Assembly (NCBI RefSeq): GCF_024509055.1
Contig: NZ_JANINM010000096.1
Coordinates: 1 to 57,785, forward strand
Source: Mesorhizobium sp.
GTDB lineage: Bacteria > Pseudomonadota > Alphaproteobacteria > Rhizobiales > Rhizobiaceae
Reading direction: 5' to 3'
DNA: 57,785 nucleotides
This document shows positions 47,627 through 57,049 of the stretch, one piece after another. The notes under the pieces were generated by a model. That model worked only from the letters and a program-made list of their open reading frames with translations. It had not been told where the DNA came from and did no database searches. Every line of letters starts with the position of its first letter. Positions within the stretch are counted from its first letter, which is position 1. A program made the translations under genes and the position numbers.

Positions 47627-48442
47627 ATGACCATCAGGCTCGTTCTCGCCGGTTGCGGCAATATGGGTTACGCCATGCTCTCGGGCTGGCTGAAATCCGA
47701 CAAGCTGCCGTCATCGGCCGTTTTCGTCGTCGAGCCCAATGCCGAGTTGCGCCGGCGGGCCGAACATCTTGGCTGCGCCGCAGCGGCACACGCGGACAGC
47801 ATTCCTGCCGATGCGGCGCCCGATCTCGTCGTCATTGCAGTGAAGCCGCAGGTGATCCGCGACGTCACAGCCGCCTACGAGCGCTTCGGCGACGGCAGGA
47901 CCACCTTCGTCAGCGTCGCCGCCGGCACGCCGGTCAGCACCTTCGAAGAGATTCTGGGCGATCTGGTGCCGGTCATCCGCTGCATGCCGAACACGCCAGC
48001 GGCGATCGGCAAAGGCATGATGGTGGTGTTCTCCAATCCGCTGGTTACCGACGACGTCCGGCGTTTCGTTGCCGAGCTGCTTTCGGCAAGCGGCGTCGTC
48101 ACGACGATCGACGACGAGAGCCTAATGGACGCCGTGACCGCGGTTTCCGGTTCCGGGCCGGCCTATATCTTCCACTTCATCGAGGCGCTGACCGTCGCAG
48201 CCGAGAAGGCCGGCCTGCCGACTGAGACGGCCAGGCTGCTTGCCATGCAGACCGTCTATGGCGCGGCTTCGCTCGCCGCCGAAAGCGATGAAGAGCCCGG
48301 CGTGTTGCGCCAGCAGGTGACCAGCCCCAACGGCACAACGGCCGCCGCGCTTGCCGTGCTGATGGGCGAGGACCGGCTGACGAAGCTGCTCACCGAAGCG
48401 GTCGAAGCGGCGCGGCTCAGGTCGATCGAGCTGGGGAAATAG
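47627..48442 (+). CDS. proC: Pyrroline-5-carboxylate reductase
   Basis: A 271-residue enzyme for the last step of proline synthesis. The NADP fold is LVLAGCGNMGYAM (5-17), AVKPQ and RCMPNTPA are present, and the signature AVSGSGPAYIFHFIEAL is in the C-terminal dimer domain. ATG 47627 follows GGGAGG at six bases. The 3' end overlaps the convergent oxidoreductase gene by 26 bases. Confidence 0.95.
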   Translation: MTIRLVLAGCGNMGYAMLSGWLKSDKLPSSAVFVVEPNAELRRRAEHLGCAAAAHADSIPADAAPDLVVIAVKPQVIRDVTAAYERFGDGRTTFVSVAAGTPVSTFEEILGDLVPVIRCMPNTPAAIGKGMMVVFSNPLVTDDVRRFVAELLSASGVVTTIDDESLMDAVTAVSGSGPAYIFHFIEALTVAAEKAGLPTETARLLAMQTVYGAASLAAESDEEPGVLRQQVTSPNGTTAAALAVLMGEDRLTKLLTEAVEAARLRSIELGK

Positions 48443-49757
48443 GGCTCGTTCCGTAGAGCATCTCGTCCTGCAGCTGGCGCAGGGCGTAAAGCCTGGTCGT
48501 CTTGTCGGGCGCGGCATTGTCGGCTGTCAGCAGTTCGCCCTTCCTGACCGGCTTCAACACCTTGCCGCCCTCGAGCAGGCCGACCGGCACGGCGCGGCTG
48601 GCGCGCGCCTCGGCAACGGTCATCGTCCAGGAACGGTAGCAGGTCTCGCCGATGGCATCGAAGGTTTCACCGGCGGCAAGGTCGCGCTTGGCGACGGCGC
48701 AGACCTCGGCCGCGGGCTTAGGCAACGGCACCATGTCCGGCCGGCCATGGAGCATGATGCGGGCCGCGGTCAGCGGCACTTCCAGCGAGGTCAGGTGAAA
48801 AGGCCTGAACAGGCCGTAATACGGCCCCGTGCCGACATGGAGATCATCCATGCGCTCGACGATGCGCGGATGCATGGCTTCGACGATGACGAAGACGCCC
48901 GGCGCCACGCCCTTGCCGATCGTGTAGTCGACGACGCCCTTCCGCGACAAAAGCCCACCGTCCTCCTTCGGGATGAGCACTTTTGCCAGCTGGTCGCGAT
49001 CGGCCTTCGGGCCGTGCATGCCCGGCACATCCGGCACCAGCCCGGTGGCGTTGGCGATGGCGCACATCTCGACCATGGTCTTCGAACCGTCGACGAACTC
49101 GACCAGCATGCGCGGGTTCATGTTGCGGCGCAGCGCTTCTTCCCGGTAGTCGTCGGGCACGGCGTCGTGGTTGAGCGGATTGTTCTTGCCCTTTCCGGCG
49201 GAAACGATGGTGTAGCCGAGCGCCGAGGCGAACTCGATCAATTCCATGCAACTCGATGGCTCGTCGCCCGCACCGACAGAATAGACGACGCCCAGCCGGT
49301 CGGCCTGCTGCTTCAGGTAGCAGCCGATGGTCACGTCGGCCTCGACATTCATCATCACCAGGTGCTTGCCATGCTCCATGGCCATCAGGTCGAAGTCGGC
49401 GGCAACGCCGGGCTTGCCAGTGGCGTCGATGACGACATCGATCAGCGGGTTGGTGACCAGCATCTCGTTCGAGGTGATGGCGATCCTGCCGCCTTCGATC
49501 GCCTGGCTGACCCTGGAGGCGGTATCGGCCTCGGCGGCCATCGCATCGTCGCCATAGGCGATCCGGATCGCCTCGCGCGCCGTATGCGGACGGCGCGTGG
49601 AGATGGCCGCGACCGAAATACCAGGCATCAGCATGCCCTGCGTGACCAGATCGGTGCCCATTTCGCCGGAACCGATGACGCCGATGCGCACCGGCTTGCC
49701 CTCGGCGGCACGCCTGGCGAGATCGCGGGCAAGCCCGGTCAGGGCGACGTTGGTCAT
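48417..49757 (-). CDS. NAD(P)-dependent oxidoreductase with SAF domain
   Basis: A 446-residue protein. The N-terminal Rossmann fold is IGVIGSGEMGTD (25-36), followed by a homoserine-dehydrogenase-like region (VVIDATGKPGVAADFD, MMNVEADVTIG). A C-terminal SAF-like domain (about 360-420) has KRDLAAGETFDAIG. Homologues are usually labelled homoserine-dehydrogenase-like or SAF-domain oxidoreductases, some in sugar-acid catabolism; I cannot name the substrate. The ATG at 49757 lacks a strong SD. The 3' end overlaps proC on the other strand, so both transcripts may interfere. Confidence 0.85.
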   Translation of the reverse strand: MTNVALTGLARDLARRAAEGKPVRIGVIGSGEMGTDLVTQGMLMPGISVAAISTRRPHTAREAIRIAYGDDAMAAEADTASRVSQAIEGGRIAITSNEMLVTNPLIDVVIDATGKPGVAADFDLMAMEHGKHLVMMNVEADVTIGCYLKQQADRLGVVYSVGAGDEPSSCMELIEFASALGYTIVSAGKGKNNPLNHDAVPDDYREEALRRNMNPRMLVEFVDGSKTMVEMCAIANATGLVPDVPGMHGPKADRDQLAKVLIPKEDGGLLSRKGVVDYTIGKGVAPGVFVIVEAMHPRIVERMDDLHVGTGPYYGLFRPFHLTSLEVPLTAARIMLHGRPDMVPLPKPAAEVCAVAKRDLAAGETFDAIGETCYRSWTMTVAEARASRAVPVGLLEGGKVLKPVRKGELLTADNAAPDKTTRLYALRQLQDEMLYGTSPISPARST

Positions 49758-50164
49758 GCGAAAGGTCCATGCTTTTTGATTTTAGGTCGCATTAGCAGGA
49801 AATGGCCCCGCTTTGCCAATGAAACCGTCGCGCCGCGGTTCAATGCAGGCCTCGCGGCGGCGCCCGTTGTCCGGCCTCATTTTGCGGCATTGGCCGGCGA
49901 TTCTGGGGACGCGGCCGGCAGTTGGGACCTTTGCAGCCCCTTCCACAGCCGATGTTCGGCGAAGCCGAGCGTCGTTTCTGTGCCATTTTTGCTACATGCG
50001 TCGAGGCTAATGGCCGGAATCAACGCTTTTAGACTACTCTAATTGATTAAGCGCTCACATCTTCGGAAAATCTGATAGATACTGGCCGCAAGCTCCGGTG
50101 GCAGGCTTGGGCAAATAAGCGTCGACAATAAAAAGAACGGCGCGGGGATAGTCGCGGGGTAGAA
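49758..50164. other. Intergenic region upstream of the secretion operon
   Basis: About 407 bases between divergent genes. The left half is GC-rich with no visible gene. The right half (about 50035-50140) is AT-richer (TTTTAGACTACTCTAATTG, AATAAAAAG) and is the likely promoter zone of the type I secretion genes. I saw no palindromic operator there. Confidence 0.4.
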
Positions 50165-51622
50165 ATGATCAGGACGGGTAAAGTGACCGTCGGCTGGCGC
50201 ATTGTGCTTGCCTTGACGGTGTCGGTGCTGGCTTGTGGAAGCGCCAGCGCACTCACACTCAAAGAGGCGGTTGAGGTCGCGGTGGAGTCCAATCCGGAGA
50301 TTGGGCAAGCGATCGAAAACCGCGAAGCCATCGAATTCGAACTTCGCCAGGCCAAAGGCCTGTACCTTCCAAGCGTGGATCTGGAGGCCTCCACCGGCGT
50401 CCGGCGCCTGGACAATTCCACCCGGCGCGCGCTCGATGAACAGCACAGCGCCCTCTACCCGAACGAGGCCGACCTCTCGGTCACGCAGACGCTTTACGAC
50501 AGCGGCGCGAGGCGGGCGGAGTTGAACCGACAAGCCTCGCGGGTCGACGGTGCTTCGTTCCGCGTCCTGGAGCGCTCGGAGTTCATCGGGCTTTCCGTCG
50601 TTCAGGACTATCTCGAATACATGCTGCAGGGCTCGATCGTAGCCGAAGCCAAGAAGAACCTTGCCTTCCATCAGTCCATGCTCGGCGACATCAAGCAGGG
50701 TATAGCAGGCGGCGCGCTGAACGAGGCCGACCGGCAGCAGGCGGAGGAACGGCTTTTTGCCGCGAAGGCGCGCATGCAGGAGGCCACGGAAGAGCTCGAG
50801 GCAGCCAAGATCCGGTTCTTCAAGAATGTCGGCAAGCCGTTGACCAACGCGTCGCGCCCGGCCGATGTGGCCAGCGCGCTGCCGAGATCGCTTGACGAGG
50901 CGATCGGGCTGGCGCGGCAAAACAATCCGCGCGTCCACATGGCCAACAGCGATATCGACGCCGCTTCCTCGCAGGTCGACGCCGCGCGGGCGAAATTCGG
51001 CCCCACGATCACCGCCGAGGGTGTCGCCCGAGGCGGATATGACATCGACGGCGACAATGGCGACGCCAGCGACCTGCAGGCGCGACTTGTGCTGCGCTGG
51101 AACCTCTATCGCGGCGGCATCGACAAAGCCAACGAACAGGAACAGATCCGCCGCACCAGCGAGCAGCGCCTGGCGCTGCACCAGGTGCTGCGCGAGATCG
51201 AGGAAGCGGTCCGCACATCATGGGATCGCCGCTTCCGCCAGGCCGAGCTGGCAACGACATTGCGGCAGCAGGCCGCTACCAATGAAAAGCTGGTCGCATC
51301 CTACCGAGAGCAGTTCAAGGTTGGACAACGCTCGCTTCTCGACGTGCTCGATGCGCAGAACACGCGCTTCAACACCGCGACGCTGGCCGATACTTCCTCC
51401 TACGCTTCGCTGTTTGCCGAATACCGGCTTCTGGCGGCCACCGGGCAGTTGCTCAAGACGCTGAATATCCAGCCGCCCAAGCAGGCCGCGGCCTACGCGC
51501 GAACTGAATTCGGAGTGCCGGAAACGGCCGACACCGAGACCTATGCGCGGACGCCGTCGGAGCAGAAGAACGATGTACCGTTCGACATTCTTGCGCCGGT
51601 CAGGAAGAAGCAGCCGATGTAA
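50165..51622 (+). CDS. TolC-family outer-membrane secretion channel (LapE-like)
   Basis: A 485-residue TolC-like protein. A signal peptide covers about residues 1-29 (ending SASA). Two halves of the outer-membrane efflux fold follow: LTLKEAVEVAVESNPEIGQA (30-49) and the second SLDEAIGLARQNNPRV block near 243, with long helices and SLLDVLDAQNTRFNTATLA near the end. A hydrophilic C-terminal tail extends beyond usual TolC. ATG 50165 has GGGGTAG upstream. It is first of four same-strand genes forming a type I secretion system. Confidence 0.92.
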   Translation: MIRTGKVTVGWRIVLALTVSVLACGSASALTLKEAVEVAVESNPEIGQAIENREAIEFELRQAKGLYLPSVDLEASTGVRRLDNSTRRALDEQHSALYPNEADLSVTQTLYDSGARRAELNRQASRVDGASFRVLERSEFIGLSVVQDYLEYMLQGSIVAEAKKNLAFHQSMLGDIKQGIAGGALNEADRQQAEERLFAAKARMQEATEELEAAKIRFFKNVGKPLTNASRPADVASALPRSLDEAIGLARQNNPRVHMANSDIDAASSQVDAARAKFGPTITAEGVARGGYDIDGDNGDASDLQARLVLRWNLYRGGIDKANEQEQIRRTSEQRLALHQVLREIEEAVRTSWDRRFRQAELATTLRQQAATNEKLVASYREQFKVGQRSLLDVLDAQNTRFNTATLADTSSYASLFAEYRLLAATGQLLKTLNIQPPKQAAAYARTEFGVPETADTETYARTPSEQKNDVPFDILAPVRKKQPM

Positions 51623-51652
51623 GCATCGATCTCGGGTCCTTCGGGGCGGATC

Positions 51653-53785
51653 GTGAACCAGCAGCCCAACATCCAGTCGCCCAAAGAGGCTTTCAAAATC
51701 TGCTTCTCGGCCGTTGCCGCCTATCTCGGCAGGCCGAGCGCGGAGACCGTGCTGTTTGCCGGCGTGCCAATTTCGGATACGCGTATCGAGCCGGATGACA
51801 TCAGGCACCTCGCCGAGCGCATCGGCCTCGAAGTGCAGGATTTCAGCCACCGCGATTTCGTGCGCGGCCATATCGATCTTCCAGCCATCGTCTTCCGCGT
51901 CAGCCAGTTGCCGGTGGCGCTGCTCGCCGAGATCGAGAACGGGCAATTCCTGACGGCCCCGCAAGAGAACGGGCGCACCACAATCAGCAAGTCGGAACTC
52001 GCCGAGGCCTATATCAGCGGCGGCGCCTCCTTCTCGATCACCTATGCCAACACCACCGAGGAGATGACGGTCGGCTCGGCGCCGCGGATCGAAAGGCGTC
52101 ACTGGCTGACCGGTACCATGGGAGCGTTCTGGCGGACCTACTCGAAGGTCGTGCTGTCGGCGATCTTCATCAACGTGCTCGCGATCGCCTCGCCCATTTT
52201 CACCATGAACGTCTATGACCGCATCCTGCCCAACAAGGCGATGTCAACGCTCTGGGTGCTGGCGATCGGCATCGGCGCGGCCATCCTGTTCGACCTGCTC
52301 TTGAAGACGGCCCGCGCTTCGCTGATCGACTATGCCGGACGCAAGGCGGATTTGCGGATTTCCTACCTCCTGTTCGAGAAAGTGCTCAACTCGTCACTGT
52401 CGGCGCGACCGGGGTCGACGGGCGAATACGCAAACCGCGTCACGCAGTATGAGTTCGTGCGGGAGTTCTTCACGTCGAACACCATCAGCGTCTTCATCGA
52501 CACGATCTTCGTCTTTATCTTCCTGCTAGTCATCTACGCCATAGGCGGCTGGCTTGTGATCATTCCAGCCCTGGCCTTCCTCTTGTCGGTCGTCGTTGGA
52601 CTGGTCACGCAGCGGCGCATCGGCAAGCGGGTAGCCGCTTCGATGAACGAGGCCTCGCAGCGCCAGGCGCTGCTGGTCGAATCCATCTCGACGCTGGAGA
52701 CGATCAAGTCGCTGCGCGCCGAAGCATACCTGCTGCGCAAATGGGGGGAGCACTCGAAGAACGCCGCCAACACGTCGGAGAAGATCAAGGAGCTCTCAGC
52801 GGCGGCCGGCAACGTCACCGGGGCCATCCAGCAACTGGTGACTGTCGCGCTGGTGGTGGCTGGAGCCTACGCCTTCTCGGAGGGCGAGGTCTCGACAGGC
52901 GCAATCATCGGCACCGTCATGTTGGCCGGCCGGACCGTAGCGCCGCTCGGCCAGATCGCCATCACCCTCGCGCGCTTCCGCCAGGCGGTGCTGTCGCTCA
53001 GGATCATCAATACGATCATGGCCCAGCCGGAAGATCGACCTGACACGGTCGGCTTCGTCAACCGGCCGATCCGCAGCGGCGCCATGCTCTTCAAGAATGT
53101 CGGCTTCGCCTACCCTGGCACCGAGAACGAAGTGCTGAGCGGGCTCAACATCACGGTCAAGCCCGGCGAGCGGATCGGCATTATCGGCCGCATCGGTTCA
53201 GGCAAGACGACGATGGGCCGGCTGATCGGCCGGCTGTTCCTGCCCACCTCCGGGGAGCTGCTGCTCGACGGCATCGACATCCGCCAATACCACCCGTCGG
53301 AAGTGCGCGCCGCCGTCGGCATCGTGGCGCAGGCCGGGGACCTGTTTTCAGGCACCATCAAGGAAAACCTCCTGATGGCCGCGCCCGAAGCGACCGACGA
53401 AGATATCATCAATGCCGCGAAGGCCGCCGGCGTCGACGACTTCGTCTCGCGCCATCCGCGCGGCTACGACATGAATGTCGGCGAGCGGGGCACCAACCTC
53501 TCGGGCGGCCAGAGGCAGGCGGTGGCGATCGCGCGGCTGCTTTTGACCAAGCCGAAGGTCGTTTTTCTGGATGAGCCGTCCGGCTCCATGGACCTGGCCT
53601 CGGAACGACAGCTGATCAAGCAGCTCAAGGTCGCCTTCGACCGCAACACGACGTTGATCGTGTCGACCCATCGCTACAGCATGCTGGAACTCGTCGAGCG
53701 CCTCATCGTCATCGAGCAGGGCCGTGTGGTCGCGGACGGAGTGAAGGAACAAGTCATCCAGGCCTTGCAAAAGGCAAGTGCCTGA
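51653..53785 (+). CDS. Type I secretion ABC exporter (LapB-like)
   Basis: A 710-residue fused permease-ATPase. The N-terminal about 130 residues are C39-peptidase-like but lack the catalytic cysteine, that is, a CLD as in HlyB and LapB, fitting substrates with no leader cleavage. Six membrane segments span about 160-430. The ATPase has Walker A GRIGSGKTT, signature LSGGQRQAVAIAR, Walker B VVFLDEP and the switch His in STHRYS. GTG 51653 is preceded by GGGGCGGA; it lies 30 bases past the tolC-like stop. It powers export of the giant adhesin across both membranes. Confidence 0.93.
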   Translation: MNQQPNIQSPKEAFKICFSAVAAYLGRPSAETVLFAGVPISDTRIEPDDIRHLAERIGLEVQDFSHRDFVRGHIDLPAIVFRVSQLPVALLAEIENGQFLTAPQENGRTTISKSELAEAYISGGASFSITYANTTEEMTVGSAPRIERRHWLTGTMGAFWRTYSKVVLSAIFINVLAIASPIFTMNVYDRILPNKAMSTLWVLAIGIGAAILFDLLLKTARASLIDYAGRKADLRISYLLFEKVLNSSLSARPGSTGEYANRVTQYEFVREFFTSNTISVFIDTIFVFIFLLVIYAIGGWLVIIPALAFLLSVVVGLVTQRRIGKRVAASMNEASQRQALLVESISTLETIKSLRAEAYLLRKWGEHSKNAANTSEKIKELSAAAGNVTGAIQQLVTVALVVAGAYAFSEGEVSTGAIIGTVMLAGRTVAPLGQIAITLARFRQAVLSLRIINTIMAQPEDRPDTVGFVNRPIRSGAMLFKNVGFAYPGTENEVLSGLNITVKPGERIGIIGRIGSGKTTMGRLIGRLFLPTSGELLLDGIDIRQYHPSEVRAAVGIVAQAGDLFSGTIKENLLMAAPEATDEDIINAAKAAGVDDFVSRHPRGYDMNVGERGTNLSGGQRQAVAIARLLLTKPKVVFLDEPSGSMDLASERQLIKQLKVAFDRNTTLIVSTHRYSMLELVERLIVIEQGRVVADGVKEQVIQALQKASA

Positions 53786-53799
53786 TCGGGACGTCCAAA

Positions 53800-55089
53800 A
53801 TGCTTGCAAGGGAAGATCGGCCGCCACTTTTCGCATCAGCGTCCGTCTACATCGTCGGGGCGCTCTTCGTCGCCTTCACCGCCTGGGCGTCGTTTGCCGA
53901 GGTCGATGAAGTCGCGCGCGGCGACGGCAAGGTGATACCCGCTTCCAAGACGCAGATCATCCAGGCCAGCGAGCCCGGCGTGGTGCAAGAGATCGCCGTC
54001 CAGATCGGCCAGACCGTCAAGAAGAACGACCTCATCATCCGTCTCGACAATTCGGGCAACACGTCGAGCCTCGGCGAAGAGAAGGCCAAGGCGCGAGCGC
54101 TGCAGGCGCGCATCGCGCGGTTGCAGTTCGAGCAGAGCGGCAACGTCGAAGGGTCGTTCCCCTGCCCCGCGGACATCCAGAAGGCCGCGCCGGAAATCTG
54201 CGACAACGAGCAAAAGCTGCTCGTCGCGCGTCGCGACAATTTCGAGGTGAAGCTGTCGGTTCTCAAATCGCGCCTCGATCAGCGCGAAAAGGAGTTGGAC
54301 GAGGCCAACGCCAATTCGGACCGCCTGTCCAAGAGCCTTGCCGTCACCGACCAGGAAGCGGCGCTGATCGAACCGATGGTCAAGAAGGGCCTGATGGCCA
54401 GGACCGAGCAGATACGCGTCGAGCGTGAACAGACCGACCTGCACGGCCAGCTCAACCTCGCCGGCGAGACTATCAAGAAGGGCCAGGCGGCGATCACCGA
54501 GGCGCAGCTTCAGGTGAACGAACTGGGCCTGCAATTGCAGCAGGAGGCGTTGAGCGACCTGACGCAAGCACTCGCCGATCTTTCCGTGGTGGACGAAACC
54601 ATCCGCGGTGCCACCGACAAGGTGGCACGAACCGACATCCGCTCGCCGGTCGACGGCATCGTCAACACGCTCGACGTCAACACGCTCGGCGCCTTCGTGC
54701 AACCAGGCGCGGTCGTGGCCGGCATCGTGCCGACGTCCGAAACCCTGCTGGTCGAGGCACGGGTTTCACCGCGCGACGTCGCCTTCATCCAGCCAAACCA
54801 GGATGCGCTGATCAAGGTCACGGCCTATGACTTCTCGATCTTCGGCGGCATCGAAGGCAAGGTCTCGAACATCACCGCCGACAGCCTCGTTGATCAGAAG
54901 ACGGGCGAGCCCTACTATCAGGTGCGGGTTGCGACGGAGAAATCCACGCTGACCAGAAACGGCAAGAGCTATTCGATCATCCCTGGCATGATCTGCTCGG
55001 TCGACATCAAGACAGGACGCAAGACGATCCTGAATTACCTCTTGAAGCCTATCAACAAGGCGCGCCAGGAGGCCATGAGTGAGCGATAG
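53800..55089 (+). CDS. HlyD-family membrane fusion protein (LapC-like)
   Basis: A 429-residue adaptor. A short cytoplasmic N-terminus, one membrane helix (about 13-33, VYIVGALFVAFTAWASFAEV) and then a lipoyl half-motif VARGDGKVIPASKTQIIQ lead into a long coiled-coil hairpin (about 90-270). The second lipoyl half (TDIRSPVDGIVNTLDVNTLG) and a beta-barrel follow. The C-terminus GMICSVDIKTGRKTILNYLL is the HlyD-family signature end. The ATG is 14 bases after the ABC gene stop. It overlaps the next gene by 11 bases. Confidence 0.93.
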   Translation: MLAREDRPPLFASASVYIVGALFVAFTAWASFAEVDEVARGDGKVIPASKTQIIQASEPGVVQEIAVQIGQTVKKNDLIIRLDNSGNTSSLGEEKAKARALQARIARLQFEQSGNVEGSFPCPADIQKAAPEICDNEQKLLVARRDNFEVKLSVLKSRLDQREKELDEANANSDRLSKSLAVTDQEAALIEPMVKKGLMARTEQIRVEREQTDLHGQLNLAGETIKKGQAAITEAQLQVNELGLQLQQEALSDLTQALADLSVVDETIRGATDKVARTDIRSPVDGIVNTLDVNTLGAFVQPGAVVAGIVPTSETLLVEARVSPRDVAFIQPNQDALIKVTAYDFSIFGGIEGKVSNITADSLVDQKTGEPYYQVRVATEKSTLTRNGKSYSIIPGMICSVDIKTGRKTILNYLLKPINKARQEAMSER

Positions 55090-55720
55090 CGCCGCCCGCC
55101 CCGACACGCCGCGCGAACGGCTGCTGCCGTCGCTCGCGGCCGAGGACTTCGGCCCGGAGTTCCGGGTCGTGGCGCGGGGCGGCGTGCGCCGCGGCATCCG
55201 GCTGGAACGTGCCTTCTGGGTATCGCTGAAGCATATGGCCGAAAGCCGCAAATGCACGATCGGCATGCTGGTCGAGGAGATCGCCGAAAGCCATCCGGAC
55301 CAGGGCAATCTGACCTCGGCGATAAGGGTCGCGTGCATGCGCGGCCTCGCCGAGGAAAGCATGGAGTTGCGTAAGCTTGCCTCGATACGGACCATCAACG
55401 CGATCCTGGTCGCCTGTCCTTCGCCGGCCTTTGCGCTGTCGTCGGCGAAGAAGATCCTGGCCTTCAACACGCCGTTCCAGCAACTGGTCCGGCGCCAGCT
55501 GCCGAACGCGCCGGGCGACGACGGGCGGCAAGACCTCAAGCTTGCGCTGGACGTCAATGTCGTCGACATATTCTCCCGGCTGGACGCCAATGGCGAGACG
55601 CCGGTGACCACCGGCTTCGTCATCGGCGCAGGCGAGCGCCGCTATCGGGGCCAGCTCAGCGCCGTGCGCGCGCCGGTGACCGAGCCAGAACTTTTGATGG
55701 CCTTTGTGTTCAACGGCTGA
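55079..55720 (+). CDS. Ribbon-helix-helix protein with PAS-like C-terminus
   Basis: A 213-residue protein overlapping the hlyD-like gene by 11 bases, hence co-translated. Residues about 28-92 carry the alphaproteobacterial RHH_4 pattern (RRGIRLERAFWVSLKHMAES, then a helix and NLTSAIRV), a putative DNA-binding unit. Residues about 102-213 look PAS-like (INAILVACPSPAFAL, ILAFNTPFQQLV, then strands YRGQLSAVRAP and LLMAFVFNG). A regulator with a sensory fold inside a secretion operon may sense ligand or cell state and control adhesin genes. The PAS-like call is by eye. It converges with lapG, 33 bases away. Confidence 0.75.
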   Translation: MSDSAARPDTPRERLLPSLAAEDFGPEFRVVARGGVRRGIRLERAFWVSLKHMAESRKCTIGMLVEEIAESHPDQGNLTSAIRVACMRGLAEESMELRKLASIRTINAILVACPSPAFALSSAKKILAFNTPFQQLVRRQLPNAPGDDGRQDLKLALDVNVVDIFSRLDANGETPVTTGFVIGAGERRYRGQLSAVRAPVTEPELLMAFVFNG

Positions 55721-55753
55721 CAGGCCATGCCGCGCGTGGGCGGGCCTACAACT

Positions 55754-56725
55754 CTATTTCGTACCGGGATCGGACGACGCCAGCGTGACGGCATTGTCTG
55801 GCGTCAGGCCTTCGCCGGGAGCGACCGATGCGAAACCGCCAGCGATCTCGGCGACCTTTGCACCGGATTTCGATCCGTGGATCCAGGCCCGGTCGGTGCT
55901 GAAGGAGTAGAGCGGAACATAGTCCGGATGGTCGCTGTCCAACGCCACGACGTTGCTGAGGCTGTCCAGGATGAATGTGCCGCTTCCGGTGCTGACGGAA
56001 AGCACGGCATGGAAGAACTTCCGGCGGCGATCCTGCAGCACGACAAACGACATGCTTTGCGCCGGAATACCCGCACGCAGCAAAGCCGTCATCTTCAATA
56101 TGACGTAATCCTCACAGTCGCCGGCCCGGTGTTCTAGGATTTCCGAAGGCGTGGCCCAATAGTCCGTCACGCCGTAGACGGCCATGTCAGTCTTGTAGGT
56201 GATCAGCCGGTTTATACTGCTGTTGACGAAATCCAGCTTCTCGCGGAAGGCCTTCTTGCTGGCAATGTTGATGATCTCGGAGAAAGCCGGGCTCTTGCGA
56301 TCGCATGCGCTGCCAGGCGTGCAGTCCACGATCGCCTTATAGACGGGGGCCCAGTGAGCGGAAACCGGGAAGTTGCGCATCGACAATGCGACGGATCCAA
56401 ACACGCCAGGGATGATCGCGCCTGTGTTGATCGGGTCGACGCCAGGGCTGGCCTGTTCGCTTGAGGAATTGTCCGGCCGGGACGCCGCCGCAGGTGCGTA
56501 GGCGCTGGCGATGCTCGAAATCCGATAAGCGGCAGCGGGCTGCCAGGGCTGCGGCCGCGCCAATGAAACGCCGCCGAGAAGAGAGGGCGCCGCTACCGCC
56601 AGAGGGGCAGGCTCCGCGTCCGACAACGCGCTCGCGGATGACGGATTTGGCAAGCCGGCAAGGCCGATTGCCAACAGGATGGCGGTTACCCCAGACAGAC
56701 CCGCATCAGTTTTTTTTATTTTCAT
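55754..56725 (-). CDS. lapG: LapG-type periplasmic cysteine protease (BTLCP)
   Basis: A 323-residue transglutaminase-like protease. A signal peptide covers about 1-33 and a low-complexity Ala/Ser/Pro stretch about 35-95. The papain-like triad is Cys204 in HRAGDCEDYVILK, His239 in KFFHAVLSV and Asp254 in FILDSLSN; the acidic residues beside Cys204 match the Ca2+ site of LapG. LapG enzymes cut the N-terminus of Lap-type adhesins to release them from the outer membrane. ATG 56725 follows AGGTGG; GTG 56734 is rejected. It is convergent with the secretion operon and divergent from the adhesin gene, 324 bases away. Confidence 0.92.
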   Translation of the reverse strand: MKIKKTDAGLSGVTAILLAIGLAGLPNPSSASALSDAEPAPLAVAAPSLLGGVSLARPQPWQPAAAYRISSIASAYAPAAASRPDNSSSEQASPGVDPINTGAIIPGVFGSVALSMRNFPVSAHWAPVYKAIVDCTPGSACDRKSPAFSEIINIASKKAFREKLDFVNSSINRLITYKTDMAVYGVTDYWATPSEILEHRAGDCEDYVILKMTALLRAGIPAQSMSFVVLQDRRRKFFHAVLSVSTGSGTFILDSLSNVVALDSDHPDYVPLYSFSTDRAWIHGSKSGAKVAEIAGGFASVAPGEGLTPDNAVTLASSDPGTK

Positions 56726-57049
56726 AGCGCCCACCTTTGACTGTGGACGCTACCAATCTTGTCTCAAGTTATCGGAAAGGAAGGTGGGTAAATTTCCGCG
56801 AATCAACCTGTTCTGTTTTCATTCAAATTTTATTCAATTTTATACTTTGGCAGCCGGGCATCGGCATCCGCTTCGAGGCTAGGCCGAGAACATGCCTGCG
56901 GATGTATAAATCGTTATATGAGGCCGGTTTACCAAGCGTAAAAAATGCCGGACGAGGCATATTTAAATATATGAAATATATTGAGCGTCTGTTGCAAAGT
57001 CCGAGCCCCACATGTCTCTTTCCGGGAAATGCCGAAGGGGGCTTGAACT
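56726..57049. promoter_or_regulatory. AT-rich divergent promoter region of lapG and the adhesin
   Basis: 324 bases markedly richer in A and T than the rest of the window, with runs such as CATTCAAATTTTATTCAATTTTATAC (about 56819-56845) and ATTTAAATATATGAAATATAT (about 56960-56980). No gene is seen. AT-rich promoter DNA is a preferred target of MucR/Ros-type silencers in rhizobia, and this could hold the adhesin gene off under some conditions. The adhesin SD GAAGGGGG lies at 57034-57041. Confidence 0.55.
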
